64,000 nucleotides of DNA from Photobacterium rosenbergii (GCF_003026455.1 NZ_PYMB01000017.1:1-64000); one strand, 5' to 3'. Numbered from the stretch's first letter, positions 17,230 through 27,484 are shown. Made by a program: numbers and translations. The notes: a model not told the origin generated them from the sequence alone.

Positions 17230-18732
17230 TTAGCCCTCCTTGGTCACCCGCATCACTTCCTCAAGGGTAGTGATACCGGCCTTGACCTTCGACAGACCAT
17301 CATCACGGATACTTGGGGTATGGGCGCGAATGGCTTTTTCTATCGCCATCTCACCAGCCTCACCGTGGATCAACTCCTGTACCTGATCATCAATCATCAG
17401 CAGCTCATGGATACCTGTACGGCCGCGATAGCCTTTGTTGTTACACGCTTCACAGCCCTTGGCATGGTAGAGCGTCAAATCTTCATCTGCTGATACACCG
17501 AACAACTTCTTCTGCTCATTATCGGCTTCATAGGGTTCGCGACAGGTCGGGCACAAGGTACGGACCAAGCGCTGGGCAAGTACGCCAAGCAGTGAAGAAG
17601 ACACCAAAAATGGCTCAATCCCCATATCACGCAGACGCGTAATGGCACCGACAGCAGTGTTGGTGTGAAGGGTGGACATCACCATGTGACCGGTCAGCGA
17701 CGCTTGCACTGCAATAGAAGCCGTCTCGAGGTCACGGATCTCACCGACCATCACCACATCCGGGTCCTGACGCAAAATCGCACGCAGGCCGCGGGCGAAA
17801 GTCATATCAACCTTCGGGTTTACCTGAGTCTGGCCGATACCGTCGATATCAAATTCAATCGGATCTTCAACCGTCAGGATATTGCGTTCTTTACCATTGA
17901 GCTCCTGCAGGCCGGCATACAAGGTGGTCGACTTACCCGAACCTGTCGGGCCGGTCACCAGGATAATGCCGTGTGGGCGCTCAATAATATGGCGGAAGTT
18001 AGCATGGTTGGCTTCAGTCATACCGAGACTATAGAGATCCAAACGGGTTGCGTTCTTATCCAGAAGACGCAATACCACCCGCTCACCATGGGAAGATGGC
18101 ATGGTTGATACACGCACATCTACCGCACGGCCACCGATACGCAACGAGATACGGCCATCCTGTGGGACCCGCTTCTCGGCAATATCCAACCTTGCCATTA
18201 CCTTGATACGAGAAACCAACAGCGGGGCCAGTTTGCGGCTTGGCTGCAGGACCTCACGCAACACACCATCGACCCGGAAACGGATCGACAGCACTTTTTC
18301 AAAGGTTTCGATATGGATATCCGATGCCGCCTCTTTAATTGCCTCTGCCAGCATGGCATTGATCAATTTGATAATTGGCGCATCGTCTTCCGATTCAAGC
18401 AAATCTTCGGTTTCCGGCAGTTCTTCAGCTAGCGAAAAGAAATCATCACTGTCCGAGCCCAAATCTTCCATCAACTGGCGGGCCTCAGACGAGTCGCGCT
18501 GATAAGCTTCGGTCAATTTCAGCTCGAATGCCTTGTCTTCCAGTGCATGGGGCACAAAACTACCACCGGCAACCCGACGGATCTCGGCCAGTACCGCACC
18601 TGACAACTGGCCGCTGTAATACAAGGCAACATCCTGATCCAATGCTTCAAGCACCACCCGGTGACGTTTGGCAAATGAGAAAGGCAGCCGGAACAGCGGC
18701 TGCTTATCCTGTTCCTGGCTTACATCATGCAT
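17230..18732 (-). CDS. gspE: Type II secretion ATPase E
   Basis: The 500-residue cytoplasmic hexameric ATPase that powers pseudopilus assembly. It has an N-terminal GspL-binding domain, Walker A GPTGSGKST (about residues 262-270), Asp box and Walker B VGEIRD, a His box TGHMVMSTLHTN, and a tetracysteine zinc site with pairs CPTC and CEAC. Zinc-site cysteines are typical of GspE. The start overlaps the gspD stop by one base (TAATG). Confidence 0.97.
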   Translation of the reverse strand: MHDVSQEQDKQPLFRLPFSFAKRHRVVLEALDQDVALYYSGQLSGAVLAEIRRVAGGSFVPHALEDKAFELKLTEAYQRDSSEARQLMEDLGSDSDDFFSLAEELPETEDLLESEDDAPIIKLINAMLAEAIKEAASDIHIETFEKVLSIRFRVDGVLREVLQPSRKLAPLLVSRIKVMARLDIAEKRVPQDGRISLRIGGRAVDVRVSTMPSSHGERVVLRLLDKNATRLDLYSLGMTEANHANFRHIIERPHGIILVTGPTGSGKSTTLYAGLQELNGKERNILTVEDPIEFDIDGIGQTQVNPKVDMTFARGLRAILRQDPDVVMVGEIRDLETASIAVQASLTGHMVMSTLHTNTAVGAITRLRDMGIEPFLVSSSLLGVLAQRLVRTLCPTCREPYEADNEQKKLFGVSADEDLTLYHAKGCEACNNKGYRGRTGIHELLMIDDQVQELIHGEAGEMAIEKAIRAHTPSIRDDGLSKVKAGITTLEEVMRVTKEG

Positions 18733-20756
18733 TACTGATCGTTCTCCAGCTGGGCGACAAAGGCACGTACCTCTGGCGGCAACGAGATATCTTCACCGTA
18801 TTTTGGCAGAACCGGCACATCGGTTTCAGGCATTAGGCGCAAACCCTTATCTGCCTTGAACAGCTGCTCGGCACGGATATAGTTGTACTTACGCTGGGTA
18901 ATACCATCCGCCGTCACCCCGTCGCGGATAATGGTCGGCTTGATGAAGACCATTAGGTTGGTTTTAGCGGTGGTGGTATTGGTCGACTTGAACAAGTGGC
19001 CCAATACCGGGATATCACCCAAGATAGGAATTTTCTGCTCACTTTCGTTGGTCTGCTCTTGGATCAAACCACCTAACGCCAGCATCTGTCCGTCCTGAAT
19101 CAAGACATTGGTCGTCAACTGACGCTTGGAGAAACGCACATCGACAGCGCCATCGGCACCTAGTACGTTAGAGACTTCCTGCTCAATTTTGAGCTGAACC
19201 GAGTCCCCTTCGTTGATCTGCGGGGTAACGTTGAGCTTGATACCCACTTCTTTACGCTCAACGGTCTGGAAGGGGTTATCGTTGTTCGAACTTGACGTCG
19301 AACCTGTTACAACAGGGACTTCCTCACCAACAATGAACGAGGCTTCACCGTTATCCATCACGGTAATACTCGGTGATGACAAGATATTAGAGTTACGGTC
19401 CGAGGCAACGGCATTGACCAACATGGTCCAGTCACCCATCACAATACCGAGCGCGGCACCATTCACACCGCCCAGCACGGAAGCCAGGGTGCTGAAATCA
19501 CCATCTTCGGTGATGGTACGGGTTTCTTCCTGACCGGTATTTGGGTTAATGAAGGTTTCGGTTCTGGTCGATTCTTGCGCTTCTTCAAGACCAATGGCGT
19601 ACTGGGAGATCGGCACGCCGGAGTTACCAAACTGGATCACCCCACCGCTATCGGTACTGCCCCATTGTACCCCGAAGTTCACGCCATCACCCTCGGCAAG
19701 CTCGACAATCATCGCCTCGATCAGAACCTGGGCACGACGGATATCAAGCTGGGCAATAATGTTTTCCAGTGCACGCATGATATCTGGCGGCGCGGTCAGG
19801 ATCAGCGAGTTGGTATCAACGTGGGCTGATATCATAACCTGAGAATTACTGGTTGACGTCGCCTTGGCATTACCCTGCTTTTCTGCCTGTAGGTTATCGG
19901 ACACCCCTTTAAGAACGTCTACCATCTCTTCGGCATTGGCATATTTCAGGTACACCACACGGTTATTGCCCGAAGAGGCCATTTCGACATCCAGTTGGCG
20001 GATCAAGCGGCGAAGGCGGTCACGAACCTGCGGGTCACCCGATAGCAATACCGAGTTGGTACGGTCATCGGCAACCAGTTTAGGCTGCAGGAATTCTGGC
20101 GTTGATTTGGCATCTGCCGTTTTATTCAACGCTTCTACGATACGCACCATCTCCGCTGCCGAGGCATTGCGCAGTTCAACTACATCAATCTCTTTGTCAC
20201 CAGCACGGTCAACACGCTCGATGATCTCCGCCAAACGGTTTACCGTTGCGGCACGACCGGTGATCATAATGATGTTGGCCGGGTCATAGTGCACCACGTT
20301 ACCTGCACCGGCATTATCATTAAGCTGACGCAGTAGTGGGGAGAGTTCACGGACCGAGACATTACGTACCGCAATAACGCGGGTTACGACCTGATCGCCA
20401 GTGATATTGCTGTTGTCTCCCACCACTGGAATGGCAGAAATCTTGGCATCCTTATCACGGACGACCTTGAGTACACCGTTATCCATCTCAACCACGGCAA
20501 AGCCATAGACTTCGAGGACATTGAGGAAAAACTGGTAGTACTGCTCATCATTGAGCAGATCATAACTGCGAACATTGACCTGGCCACGTACCGCAGGATC
20601 CACAATGATGGTTTTCTGCAGGTTTCGTCCGACAATGTTGATAAATTCCTGAATGTCTGTTCCTTTGAAGCTGGCACTAAACTCGCTAGCCAATGCAGAA
20701 CTGCACATCAAGCTGCCTAATAACCAGAGGGCACTTTTACCCATCCATTTTTTCAC
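18732..20756 (-). CDS. gspD: Type II secretion outer-membrane secretin D
   Basis: A 674-residue secretin that forms the outer-membrane channel. It has a signal peptide (about 1-23), periplasmic N0 to N3 domains (about residues 25-320; the ring-building KH-like repeats contain VVELRNASAAEMVRIVEALN and VVYLKYANAEEMVDVLKG-type stretches), then the C-terminal barrel with VPVVTGSTSSSNN and GLIQEQTNESEQKIPILGDI. The C-terminal extension after the barrel would be the S-domain. Length equals Vibrio EpsD (674 aa). It starts 38 bp after gspC. Confidence 0.97.
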   Translation of the reverse strand: MKKWMGKSALWLLGSLMCSSALASEFSASFKGTDIQEFINIVGRNLQKTIIVDPAVRGQVNVRSYDLLNDEQYYQFFLNVLEVYGFAVVEMDNGVLKVVRDKDAKISAIPVVGDNSNITGDQVVTRVIAVRNVSVRELSPLLRQLNDNAGAGNVVHYDPANIIMITGRAATVNRLAEIIERVDRAGDKEIDVVELRNASAAEMVRIVEALNKTADAKSTPEFLQPKLVADDRTNSVLLSGDPQVRDRLRRLIRQLDVEMASSGNNRVVYLKYANAEEMVDVLKGVSDNLQAEKQGNAKATSTSNSQVMISAHVDTNSLILTAPPDIMRALENIIAQLDIRRAQVLIEAMIVELAEGDGVNFGVQWGSTDSGGVIQFGNSGVPISQYAIGLEEAQESTRTETFINPNTGQEETRTITEDGDFSTLASVLGGVNGAALGIVMGDWTMLVNAVASDRNSNILSSPSITVMDNGEASFIVGEEVPVVTGSTSSSNNDNPFQTVERKEVGIKLNVTPQINEGDSVQLKIEQEVSNVLGADGAVDVRFSKRQLTTNVLIQDGQMLALGGLIQEQTNESEQKIPILGDIPVLGHLFKSTNTTTAKTNLMVFIKPTIIRDGVTADGITQRKYNYIRAEQLFKADKGLRLMPETDVPVLPKYGEDISLPPEVRAFVAQLENDQ

Positions 20757-20794
20757 AAAAAACTCCTGCGTCTTCGCATGTTCGCGTTGGACTG

Positions 20795-21697
20795 CTATTG
20801 CAGCTCAATATAGATATCGTGTAACTGACCTTCTCGCTCGACGGTCAATGTAAAATCTGTGGCACTCGATAGTTCCGTCCACAGTTTCGCCATCACAGCA
20901 GCGTCAGTCAGATCATTGCCGTTGAGACTAACGGCCAAGTCATTGGCCTTAAGGCCCACGGCGTCGAACAACGCCCGCTCTTTACCAGGGTTAACCCGGT
21001 ATCCCACCAACTCACCATCCCTTTTCACTTGGGACAGGCGAATATAGCTAAATAAGGTTTGCGGTTTTTCGAGGATTTCCTGCTTGATGCGGCTCAAGTC
21101 TGAGGTTGGCTCAGCCGGTTCGACTTGTCGCGGCTCAGGCTGACGGGGCCTTGACGTACTTTGTGATGCCTTGCTGAAATCGACACCATCTAGCATCAAG
21201 GTTTCATCACGGCCACTGTTACGGATGATCACCCTATCTGGATAGACCGCCTGCAACGTCGCACGGGTCCCTTCAATTGCCTCGTTGAGGCCATAGGTAT
21301 TTTGCTTGCCACGATGGGTAATAACAGCAAGGGCTGTTTGCGGGTTAGAGCTGGCGACCAAGCCAACAAGTGTCAAGCTAAGCCGAGTTTGCGGGGCGTC
21401 CTGCTTCACTGGCTGCTTGCGCTCTACCACAGGCGCATTCTGCTGGTAACGGCCAAACAGGTTCATGTTCAGTACCTTGGCCACTTCAGAACGATTGCCA
21501 CCGGCATTCGATGACACCGCGACCGTTGAAGCCTGCCAATTGGCTGGGGCTTGGGCAGGCTGCAGCGCAAGCCACACCATTCGGCCGACGACCCAAGCGA
21601 GCATCACTACCAGCACCCACGTAAGGACGCGGGTCAATGAAGAGATTGAGATCTTGCTCTTGGACTGCAAGCTCCCTAACCAATTTGCTGTAACCAT
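20795..21697 (-). CDS. gspC: Type II secretion protein C
   Basis: A 300-residue bitopic protein joining platform and secretin. A cytoplasmic N-terminus is followed by a membrane helix (about residues 23-45), the homology region (TRLSLTLVGLVASSNPQTALAVI-type, about residues 98-165) that contacts GspD N0, a Pro/Glu-rich linker, and a C-terminal PDZ-like domain (about residues 200-300). It is the first gene of the twelve-gene gspC-N operon. The promoter should lie in 21698-21900, where I could not fix boxes with confidence. Confidence 0.95.
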   Translation of the reverse strand: MVTANWLGSLQSKSKISISSLTRVLTWVLVVMLAWVVGRMVWLALQPAQAPANWQASTVAVSSNAGGNRSEVAKVLNMNLFGRYQQNAPVVERKQPVKQDAPQTRLSLTLVGLVASSNPQTALAVITHRGKQNTYGLNEAIEGTRATLQAVYPDRVIIRNSGRDETLMLDGVDFSKASQSTSRPRQPEPRQVEPAEPTSDLSRIKQEILEKPQTLFSYIRLSQVKRDGELVGYRVNPGKERALFDAVGLKANDLAVSLNGNDLTDAAVMAKLWTELSSATDFTLTVEREGQLHDIYIELQ

Positions 21698-21979
21698 GAA
21701 ATATCCATCATCCTGCGGAAAAACTAGCGCGTTATACCAAAAGGTAATATCAAAACGTATTACTTATTTGTCGAATCGTTTAATTATCGTGACTAGTCTA
21801 TCAAAATGCATGAAGAAAAGTTTCTACTACTATCAATAGACTAGCTATTTTCTGTGATTTATTCCTGATTTACTGTTGAAATCCCGATCCCATATCACCA
21901 TTTAATATCTCTCAACGCCTGCTGACGCTCTGTCGGCAATGTGGTACTTTTAGCGCCCTTATGGGTTAAGGAGCATACT

Positions 21980-22390
21980 GTGGGCCAACACACATCGCAT
22001 CAAGACAACATTCAGGTCCGTCTCGATAAGTGGTTATGGGCGGCACGCTTTTATAAGACCCGTTCTATTGCCCGTACCATGATCGATGGCGGCAAGGTGC
22101 AATACAACGGCCAACGCTCCAAACCCAGTAAACTGGTCGAAGTGGGTGCTGAGATCCGTTTACGCCAAGGTAATGACGAAAAAACCATTATCATAGAGAA
22201 ACTCTCAGACACCCGTCGTGGTGCACCTGAAGCACAAACTCTATACCGGGAAACAGAGGAGAGCGCAAAGCGCCGTGAAGAGCATGCTAAAATGCGTCGC
22301 CTTCATGCCTACGGCAGCCCTAGTCCCGAAAAGCGCCCTGATAAAAAGCAGCGTCGCGATATAATTAAGTTTAAGAGTCATTCCGACTAA
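21980..22390 (+). CDS. hslR: Ribosome-associated heat shock protein Hsp15
   Basis: An S4-domain RNA-binding protein that rescues blocked 50S subunits carrying peptidyl-tRNA. The frame is open from 21941, but GTG 21980 has TAAGGAG at proper spacing and gives 136 residues, matching E. coli HslR (133 aa). The S4 motif VRLDKWLWAARFYKTRSIAR is near the N-terminus and the C-terminus is highly basic (EKRPDKKQRRDIIKFK), as in Hsp15. hslO lies 95 bp downstream, the usual heat-shock pair. Confidence 0.95.
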   Translation: MGQHTSHQDNIQVRLDKWLWAARFYKTRSIARTMIDGGKVQYNGQRSKPSKLVEVGAEIRLRQGNDEKTIIIEKLSDTRRGAPEAQTLYRETEESAKRREEHAKMRRLHAYGSPSPEKRPDKKQRRDIIKFKSHSD

Positions 22391-22485
22391 GGGTATTAGT
22401 TCAGTGTAGCGCAGAAAAGTTTCGTTATGTTGACGCAAGATACCAAAAATTGGTCAATTAGATACCTGCTGGAGAAATCAAGCTA

Positions 22486-23364
22486 ATGACAAAAGATAGT
22501 CTATACCGTTACCTGTTTGACGGTGTATCCGTACGTGGTGAACTGGTTCAGTTGGGCGACACCTACCAACAAATCATTTCCAGCAAGGACTACCCAGCCC
22601 CAGTACAGACCCTGTTGGGTGAACTGCTGGTTGCAACAAGCCTGCTGACGGCCACACTGAAATTCGAAGGGTCAATCACTGTCCAGCTACAAGGTGATGG
22701 CCCGGTTAAGCTCGCTGTAATTAACGGTGACCACGACCAGAAACTGCGCGGTGTTGCCCGTTGGGACGGCGATGTCCCTGCCGAAGGCAATATCCATGAC
22801 CTAATGGGCAAGGGCCACATGGTGATCACCATTACCCCAACCAAAGGCGAGCGCTACCAGGGTGTCGTTGGTTTAGAAGGCGACAGCCTTGCGGCATGCC
22901 TTGAAGGTTACTTCGAAAACTCAGAGCAGCTAAAGACCCGTATTTGGCTACGTACCGGCGAGCACGAAGGCCAAGCAAAAGCTGCCGGTATGCTGCTGCA
23001 GATCCTACCTGACGGCCAAGGCCACGAAGATGATTTCGAGCACCTTGAGCAGCTAACAAGCACCGTTAAGGACGAAGAACTGTTCAGCCTGGAAGCTCAA
23101 GATGTCCTTTACCGCCTATACCACCAGGAAACGGTTAAGCTGTTTGACCCACAGGAAGTGATCTTCCAGTGTGGCTGTTCACGTGAACGCAGCGCATCAG
23201 CAATCTGCTCTATCGAGCGCGCTGAAGTCGACCGCATCGTTGCTGAAGAAGGCAAGGTTTCCCTGCATTGTGACTACTGTGGCACCAGCTATGACTTTGA
23301 TAGCATTGACGTTGCCGCACTGTTCGAAAATGCAGCAAAAGACAACAGCAACCAGGTGCATTAA
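22486..23364 (+). CDS. hslO: Redox-regulated chaperone Hsp33
   Basis: A 292-residue chaperone activated by oxidative unfolding. The C-terminal zinc switch has all four cysteines in the pattern CGC (near residue 233) and CDYC (near residue 265), which bind zinc when reduced and form two disulfides under oxidant stress. The N-terminal domain starts DSLYRYLFDGVSVRGELV, typical of Hsp33. It follows hslR on the same strand; GGAG is about ten bases before the ATG. A strong terminator follows. Confidence 0.97.
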   Translation: MTKDSLYRYLFDGVSVRGELVQLGDTYQQIISSKDYPAPVQTLLGELLVATSLLTATLKFEGSITVQLQGDGPVKLAVINGDHDQKLRGVARWDGDVPAEGNIHDLMGKGHMVITITPTKGERYQGVVGLEGDSLAACLEGYFENSEQLKTRIWLRTGEHEGQAKAAGMLLQILPDGQGHEDDFEHLEQLTSTVKDEELFSLEAQDVLYRLYHQETVKLFDPQEVIFQCGCSRERSASAICSIERAEVDRIVAEEGKVSLHCDYCGTSYDFDSIDVAALFENAAKDNSNQVH

Positions 23365-23400
23365 TTATTCTTCATAATTAAGCCTGAAACTAACTTACAA

Positions 23401-23427
23401 AAGCCGGACATTGTCCGGCTTTTTTTC
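23401..23427 (+). terminator. hslO terminator
   Basis: AGCCGGAC-ATT-GTCCGGCT (23402-23409/23413-23420), followed by a T-run. Confidence 0.9.
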
Positions 23428-23516
23428 TACCTGAAGCACACTTTCCTTGCTCAAGATGTAAGCAAATAACATGCTAACCCTCGCTTTTTTCAGGGAAAAT
23501 ATTAATTTTTAGAGCT

Positions 23517-23558
23517 AGCGCAAACGCTTTACAACACGATAAACTTACCGCCTACAAT
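23517..23558 (+). promoter_or_regulatory. Candidate pckA promoter with a LacI-family-like operator
   Basis: A -10-like TACAAT (23553-23558) sits 19 bp after TTTACA (23528-23533). The -35 overlaps AGCGCAAACGCTTTAC (23517-23532), which resembles operators of LacI/GalR-type regulators such as Cra or PurR. Cra activates pckA in enterics. The leader from about 23565 to 23683 shows no other feature. This assignment is tentative. Confidence 0.35.
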
Positions 23559-23683
23559 ATATTTAAGACTTTTACTTAACCTTAACTTTTTAATGGTTAA
23601 TTTTTGATAAACCTCCCTGAATTACCCCTTTAGGGTTGCTAGCATGGTCAACAGTTAAACAACATCTTACCCAAGGAGCACCT

Positions 23684-25315
23684 ATGACTGTCATGAACGT
23701 CGAAAAAAAGGTTGCAAAAAAATTAGATCTATCTCAATACGGTATCAACAATGTTACAGAGATTGTTCGTAACCCAAGTTACGAAGTTCTGTTCGAAGAA
23801 GAGACCAAGCCGGGCCTAGAGGGATACGAAAAAGGTATCGTTACTGAGCTAGGTGCTGTCGCTGTAGATACCGGTATCTTCACTGGCCGTTCCCCGAAAG
23901 ATAAGTTCATCGTCAAAGATGACACTACCCGCGATACCATGTGGTGGGCAGACCAAGGCAAAAACGATAATAAGAGCATTGGTGTCGAAGCGTGGAACGA
24001 TCTGAAAGAGCTAGTGACAGGCCAGCTATCTGGCAAGCGCCTGTTTGTCATTGACGGATTCTGCGGTACTAACCCTGATACCCGCCTATGTATCCGTATC
24101 ATTACTGAAGTGGCTTGGCAGGCTCACTTTGTGAAGAACATGTTCATCCGCCCAACGGAAGAAGAGCTGGAAACTTTCGAGCCTGATTTCGTGGTAATGA
24201 ATGGTGCCAAGTGCACCAACGAGAAGTGGAAAGAGCATGAAATGAACTCTGAAAACTTCACGGTATTCAACCTGACTGAGAAGATGCAGCTTATCGGCGG
24301 TACTTGGTACGGCGGCGAAATGAAGAAGGGTATGTTCGCGATGATGAACTACTTCCTGCCGCTTCGTGATATCGCCTCTATGCACTGTTCTGCCAACATG
24401 GGTGAAAACGGTGATGTAGCAGTATTCTTCGGCCTATCAGGCACAGGTAAAACAACCCTGTCTACTGATCCTAAGCGCGCCCTTATCGGTGATGACGAGC
24501 ACGGCTGGGATGATAACGGTGTCTTCAACTTCGAAGGCGGTTGCTACGCGAAAACCATCAACCTATCTAAAGAAGCCGAGCCAGACATCTACAATGCGAT
24601 CCGCCGTGACGCATTGCTAGAAAACGTAACTGTACGCAGCGATGGCGCTATCGACTTCGATGATGGCTCGAAAACAGAAAACACCCGTGTTTCTTACCCG
24701 ATTTACCACATCGAAAACATCGTTAAGCCTATCTCCAAAGGCGGCCATGCCAACAAGGTTATCTTCCTGTCGGCGGATGCATTCGGCGTATTGCCTCCTG
24801 TGTCCAAGTTAACCCCAGAGCAAACCAAGTACCACTTCCTGTCTGGCTTCACTGCCAAACTAGCAGGTACTGAGCGTGGTATCACCGAACCAACTCCGAC
24901 TTTCTCGGCCTGTTTCGGTAATGCATTCCTGACGCTACACCCAACCAAGTACGCAGAAGTACTGGTTAAGCGTATGGAAGCAGCAGGTGCCGAGGCATAC
25001 TTGGTGAACACCGGCTGGAACGGCTCTGGCAAACGTATCTCTATCCAGGATACCCGTGCCATCATCGATGCTATCCTTGATGGCTCTATCGAAAACACAG
25101 AAACGAAGAATATCCCAATCTTCAACCTGGAAGTCCCAACATCGCTACCGCATGTTGACCCAGAGATCCTTGACCCGCGTGATACCTACACCGATCCACT
25201 ACAGTGGGAAAGCAAGGCGAAAGACTTGGCTGAGCGCTTCATCAACAACTTCGAGAAGTACACCGACAATGCCGAAGGTGCCTCTCTGGTTGCAGCAGGT
25301 CCACAGCTTGACTAA
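23684..25315 (+). CDS. pckA: Phosphoenolpyruvate carboxykinase (ATP)
   Basis: Converts oxaloacetate plus ATP to PEP, the first committed gluconeogenic step. Start is ATG 23684 (543 aa), preceded by AAGGAG with ideal spacing; an upstream in-frame codon at 23636 has no such site. Motifs: HCSANMGENGDVAVFFG leading into the kinase-1a loop GLSGTGKTT, then kinase-2 GDDEHGWDDNGVFNFEGGCY with metal and substrate residues. Length is the usual 540 residues of ATP-type enzymes. Confidence 0.98.
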   Translation: MTVMNVEKKVAKKLDLSQYGINNVTEIVRNPSYEVLFEEETKPGLEGYEKGIVTELGAVAVDTGIFTGRSPKDKFIVKDDTTRDTMWWADQGKNDNKSIGVEAWNDLKELVTGQLSGKRLFVIDGFCGTNPDTRLCIRIITEVAWQAHFVKNMFIRPTEEELETFEPDFVVMNGAKCTNEKWKEHEMNSENFTVFNLTEKMQLIGGTWYGGEMKKGMFAMMNYFLPLRDIASMHCSANMGENGDVAVFFGLSGTGKTTLSTDPKRALIGDDEHGWDDNGVFNFEGGCYAKTINLSKEAEPDIYNAIRRDALLENVTVRSDGAIDFDDGSKTENTRVSYPIYHIENIVKPISKGGHANKVIFLSADAFGVLPPVSKLTPEQTKYHFLSGFTAKLAGTERGITEPTPTFSACFGNAFLTLHPTKYAEVLVKRMEAAGAEAYLVNTGWNGSGKRISIQDTRAIIDAILDGSIENTETKNIPIFNLEVPTSLPHVDPEILDPRDTYTDPLQWESKAKDLAERFINNFEKYTDNAEGASLVAAGPQLD

Positions 25316-25340
25316 CCGCTAGTCGCAAACCGAAATACTC

Positions 25341-25368
25341 TAAGCCCCTCTGATGAGGGGCTTTTTCG
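25341..25368 (+). terminator. pckA terminator
   Basis: AGCCCCTC-TGAT-GAGGGGCT (25343-25350/25355-25362), followed by TTTTCGTT. Confidence 0.9.
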
Positions 25369-25495
25369 TTAAATAAACATCAAAAGTCCTGCCCTGTGCT
25401 TGCAGCCGGGAGGAAATTGCCGCCTAATAATCATTGCCTCGGTACCATTATACTGAAGGCAATTGACTGGGAGTTGTCGGATGCTGGGAGCCGCT

Positions 25496-27484
25496 ATGCG
25501 TATTATTGGGAAGATTATTGCCACTTTAGCTGTGCTCGCTGCATTGGGAGCGACCATCATCCTGACCCTGCTCCATACCCAGTATGCCGCCCCCATGCTC
25601 CGCCAAGCGGTCAACCAACTAACCCCCTACACCTTAGACCTTGCAGATGTTCGCTATCACATCCGTGACCCATGGCACCTGACACTTCTTAGCCCATCAT
25701 TGAGCATCAATGACAGCCAGCCACCAATGAGTGCTGACCGCATTTCGTTTTGGCTTAGCCCTGACTCACTGACCAAACGCCAATGGCAGTTTGATAGCTT
25801 GTTGCTTGATAAGCCGGTTGTGCCCGCTCAGGCACTCAACCAGATCACGCTACCTGAGATACGCAGCCAGCGCCTTGCAATCAGCCGCTTGTACGTAAGC
25901 ACCAACACGATGGTCCTCGGCCAGGCAGAACTCCAGCTTGATAATTGGCATTACCGCCCTGGCACGACTACACCTTGGTGGCAGCAGTTCAAGGGCAGCT
26001 TCCAACTGGCAGCCGACAGCGCCCAGTGGCAGCAATGGGAAACCCAGCAGCTTCTGCTTGATGGGCACTATGGTGACAGCCAATGGACCCTCAATGGCTT
26101 TTCGTTCGATTGGCAGCATGCCAGCGTCAATGGCCAACTCGGCTTGGACAGCGACAAAAAAACACTGACTATCCATCAACTGACCTTGTCCGGGCTGCAA
26201 CTGCAAGACAGCGGATTAACGCAAATAATCCGACATCAGCTCGAGAACTGGGCCTCAGAACAATGGCAGGCGACCCTAAAGCGGGTCGATATCCTCGACA
26301 GCAGTATCGAGCTCCCTGCTGTTAGCCTCAACCATGCCAACCTTTCCATCACCAACTGGCAGTGGCCCCGCTCCGCTTATTCACAACAGGACGCCTGGTT
26401 ATCATTCAATGCAGAGAGTGGCAGTTGGCAGCAGCAGCTATTTACTGATCCCCTATTGGATGTGAACTTCAGGCCGCATGAGGTCATTATCAACGGAGCC
26501 TCAGTCAATGCACTGGAAGGATATTGGCGGGTTGAAGGCAAAGCCTCCCCGGGGGCACTGCAACTGGATAACTTCACCAGCAAGGGGATCAAATGGTTCT
26601 TACCTGCCGATTGGGCGAACCACCTGTCTTTGGCCCTCTCACCATTTAAGCAAATCAATATCCAATCTTTGGATATCGGTTATGCCCAGCTGACCGCAGC
26701 TGACAGTGACACCCCTTGGTATATCAATGGACTCAACGCCAGCGGCAAGAATATCGAGCTCCGTACCCAACCTTATCTCAGCCTATGGCAAGGCAATGTC
26801 GCAGCGACTGCCCGCCAGGCTAGCCTCAATACTGTCGACTTATTCGAACCGCTTGTCGAGATGAGCAGTGATAACGGCCAGTGGCAATTGGAACAAGCCT
26901 TTCTGCCGTTCAAGGATGGGTTGCTAGAAGCAACGGGGCAGATTGCTCTGAGCAAAGAAGGGCAACCTTGGCAGTTAGCCCTTCAGGGTGATAGCCTGCC
27001 AGCCCACATTTTACCACGCTGGCTATCAGTACCTTGGCCCGCTAGCGGCCACATTGATATGACTGCAGCCTTTCAAGGGCTCGGCCAGAACTATGCCAGC
27101 CTGTCCCATAGCCTGAACGGCGAGCTGCGGGCAGCATTCCGTGATAGTGCTGTCGAGCTAGGCGGCGAAGTGCTATTCAATGCCTGGCAGCAGGCATCTT
27201 CATCGGACATACCAGCAGCCACCAAAGCAGAGGTGGATAAGGCCACACCTCTAGCCATCACACCACTCAAGATCACCAGTGACCGGGGGCGAATGACGAT
27301 TTCACCGCTCAGCATTACCGGCAAAGAGATAGACGTGCTATTTAAAGGCCAATGGGATTTGGCCACGCCTTCCGGGCAGCAACTGGAATTGGAGGCGAAG
27401 ATAGGTTGCCAGCGCCTAACCAAGCGCTGGCAGGAAGGTCAGCAAACAGTATCTGGCTCGTTGTGTGACGGCAGCAGCATATAA
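25496..27484 (+). CDS. AsmA-family protein
   Basis: A roughly 662-residue protein with one N-terminal membrane helix (MRIIGKIIATLAVLAALGA) and a long beta-rich periplasmic region full of the short S-x-D/W-x patterns seen in AsmA-like bridge proteins, some of which carry lipids to the outer membrane. I chose ATG 25496 because GGGAG lies seven bases upstream; in-frame ATG 25481 is also possible. It is shorter than the large lipid-bridge members such as TamB, so the substrate is unknown. The 3' end overlaps the convergent fabY by 46 bp. Confidence 0.8.
   Translation: MRIIGKIIATLAVLAALGATIILTLLHTQYAAPMLRQAVNQLTPYTLDLADVRYHIRDPWHLTLLSPSLSINDSQPPMSADRISFWLSPDSLTKRQWQFDSLLLDKPVVPAQALNQITLPEIRSQRLAISRLYVSTNTMVLGQAELQLDNWHYRPGTTTPWWQQFKGSFQLAADSAQWQQWETQQLLLDGHYGDSQWTLNGFSFDWQHASVNGQLGLDSDKKTLTIHQLTLSGLQLQDSGLTQIIRHQLENWASEQWQATLKRVDILDSSIELPAVSLNHANLSITNWQWPRSAYSQQDAWLSFNAESGSWQQQLFTDPLLDVNFRPHEVIINGASVNALEGYWRVEGKASPGALQLDNFTSKGIKWFLPADWANHLSLALSPFKQINIQSLDIGYAQLTAADSDTPWYINGLNASGKNIELRTQPYLSLWQGNVAATARQASLNTVDLFEPLVEMSSDNGQWQLEQAFLPFKDGLLEATGQIALSKEGQPWQLALQGDSLPAHILPRWLSVPWPASGHIDMTAAFQGLGQNYASLSHSLNGELRAAFRDSAVELGGEVLFNAWQQASSSDIPAATKAEVDKATPLAITPLKITSDRGRMTISPLSITGKEIDVLFKGQWDLATPSGQQLELEAKIGCQRLTKRWQEGQQTVSGSLCDGSSI

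Noticed and set aside
24086..25125. Minus-strand frames of 99 to 140 codons inside pckA
   Set aside because: Shadows of a highly codon-biased gene; they have no supporting signals.
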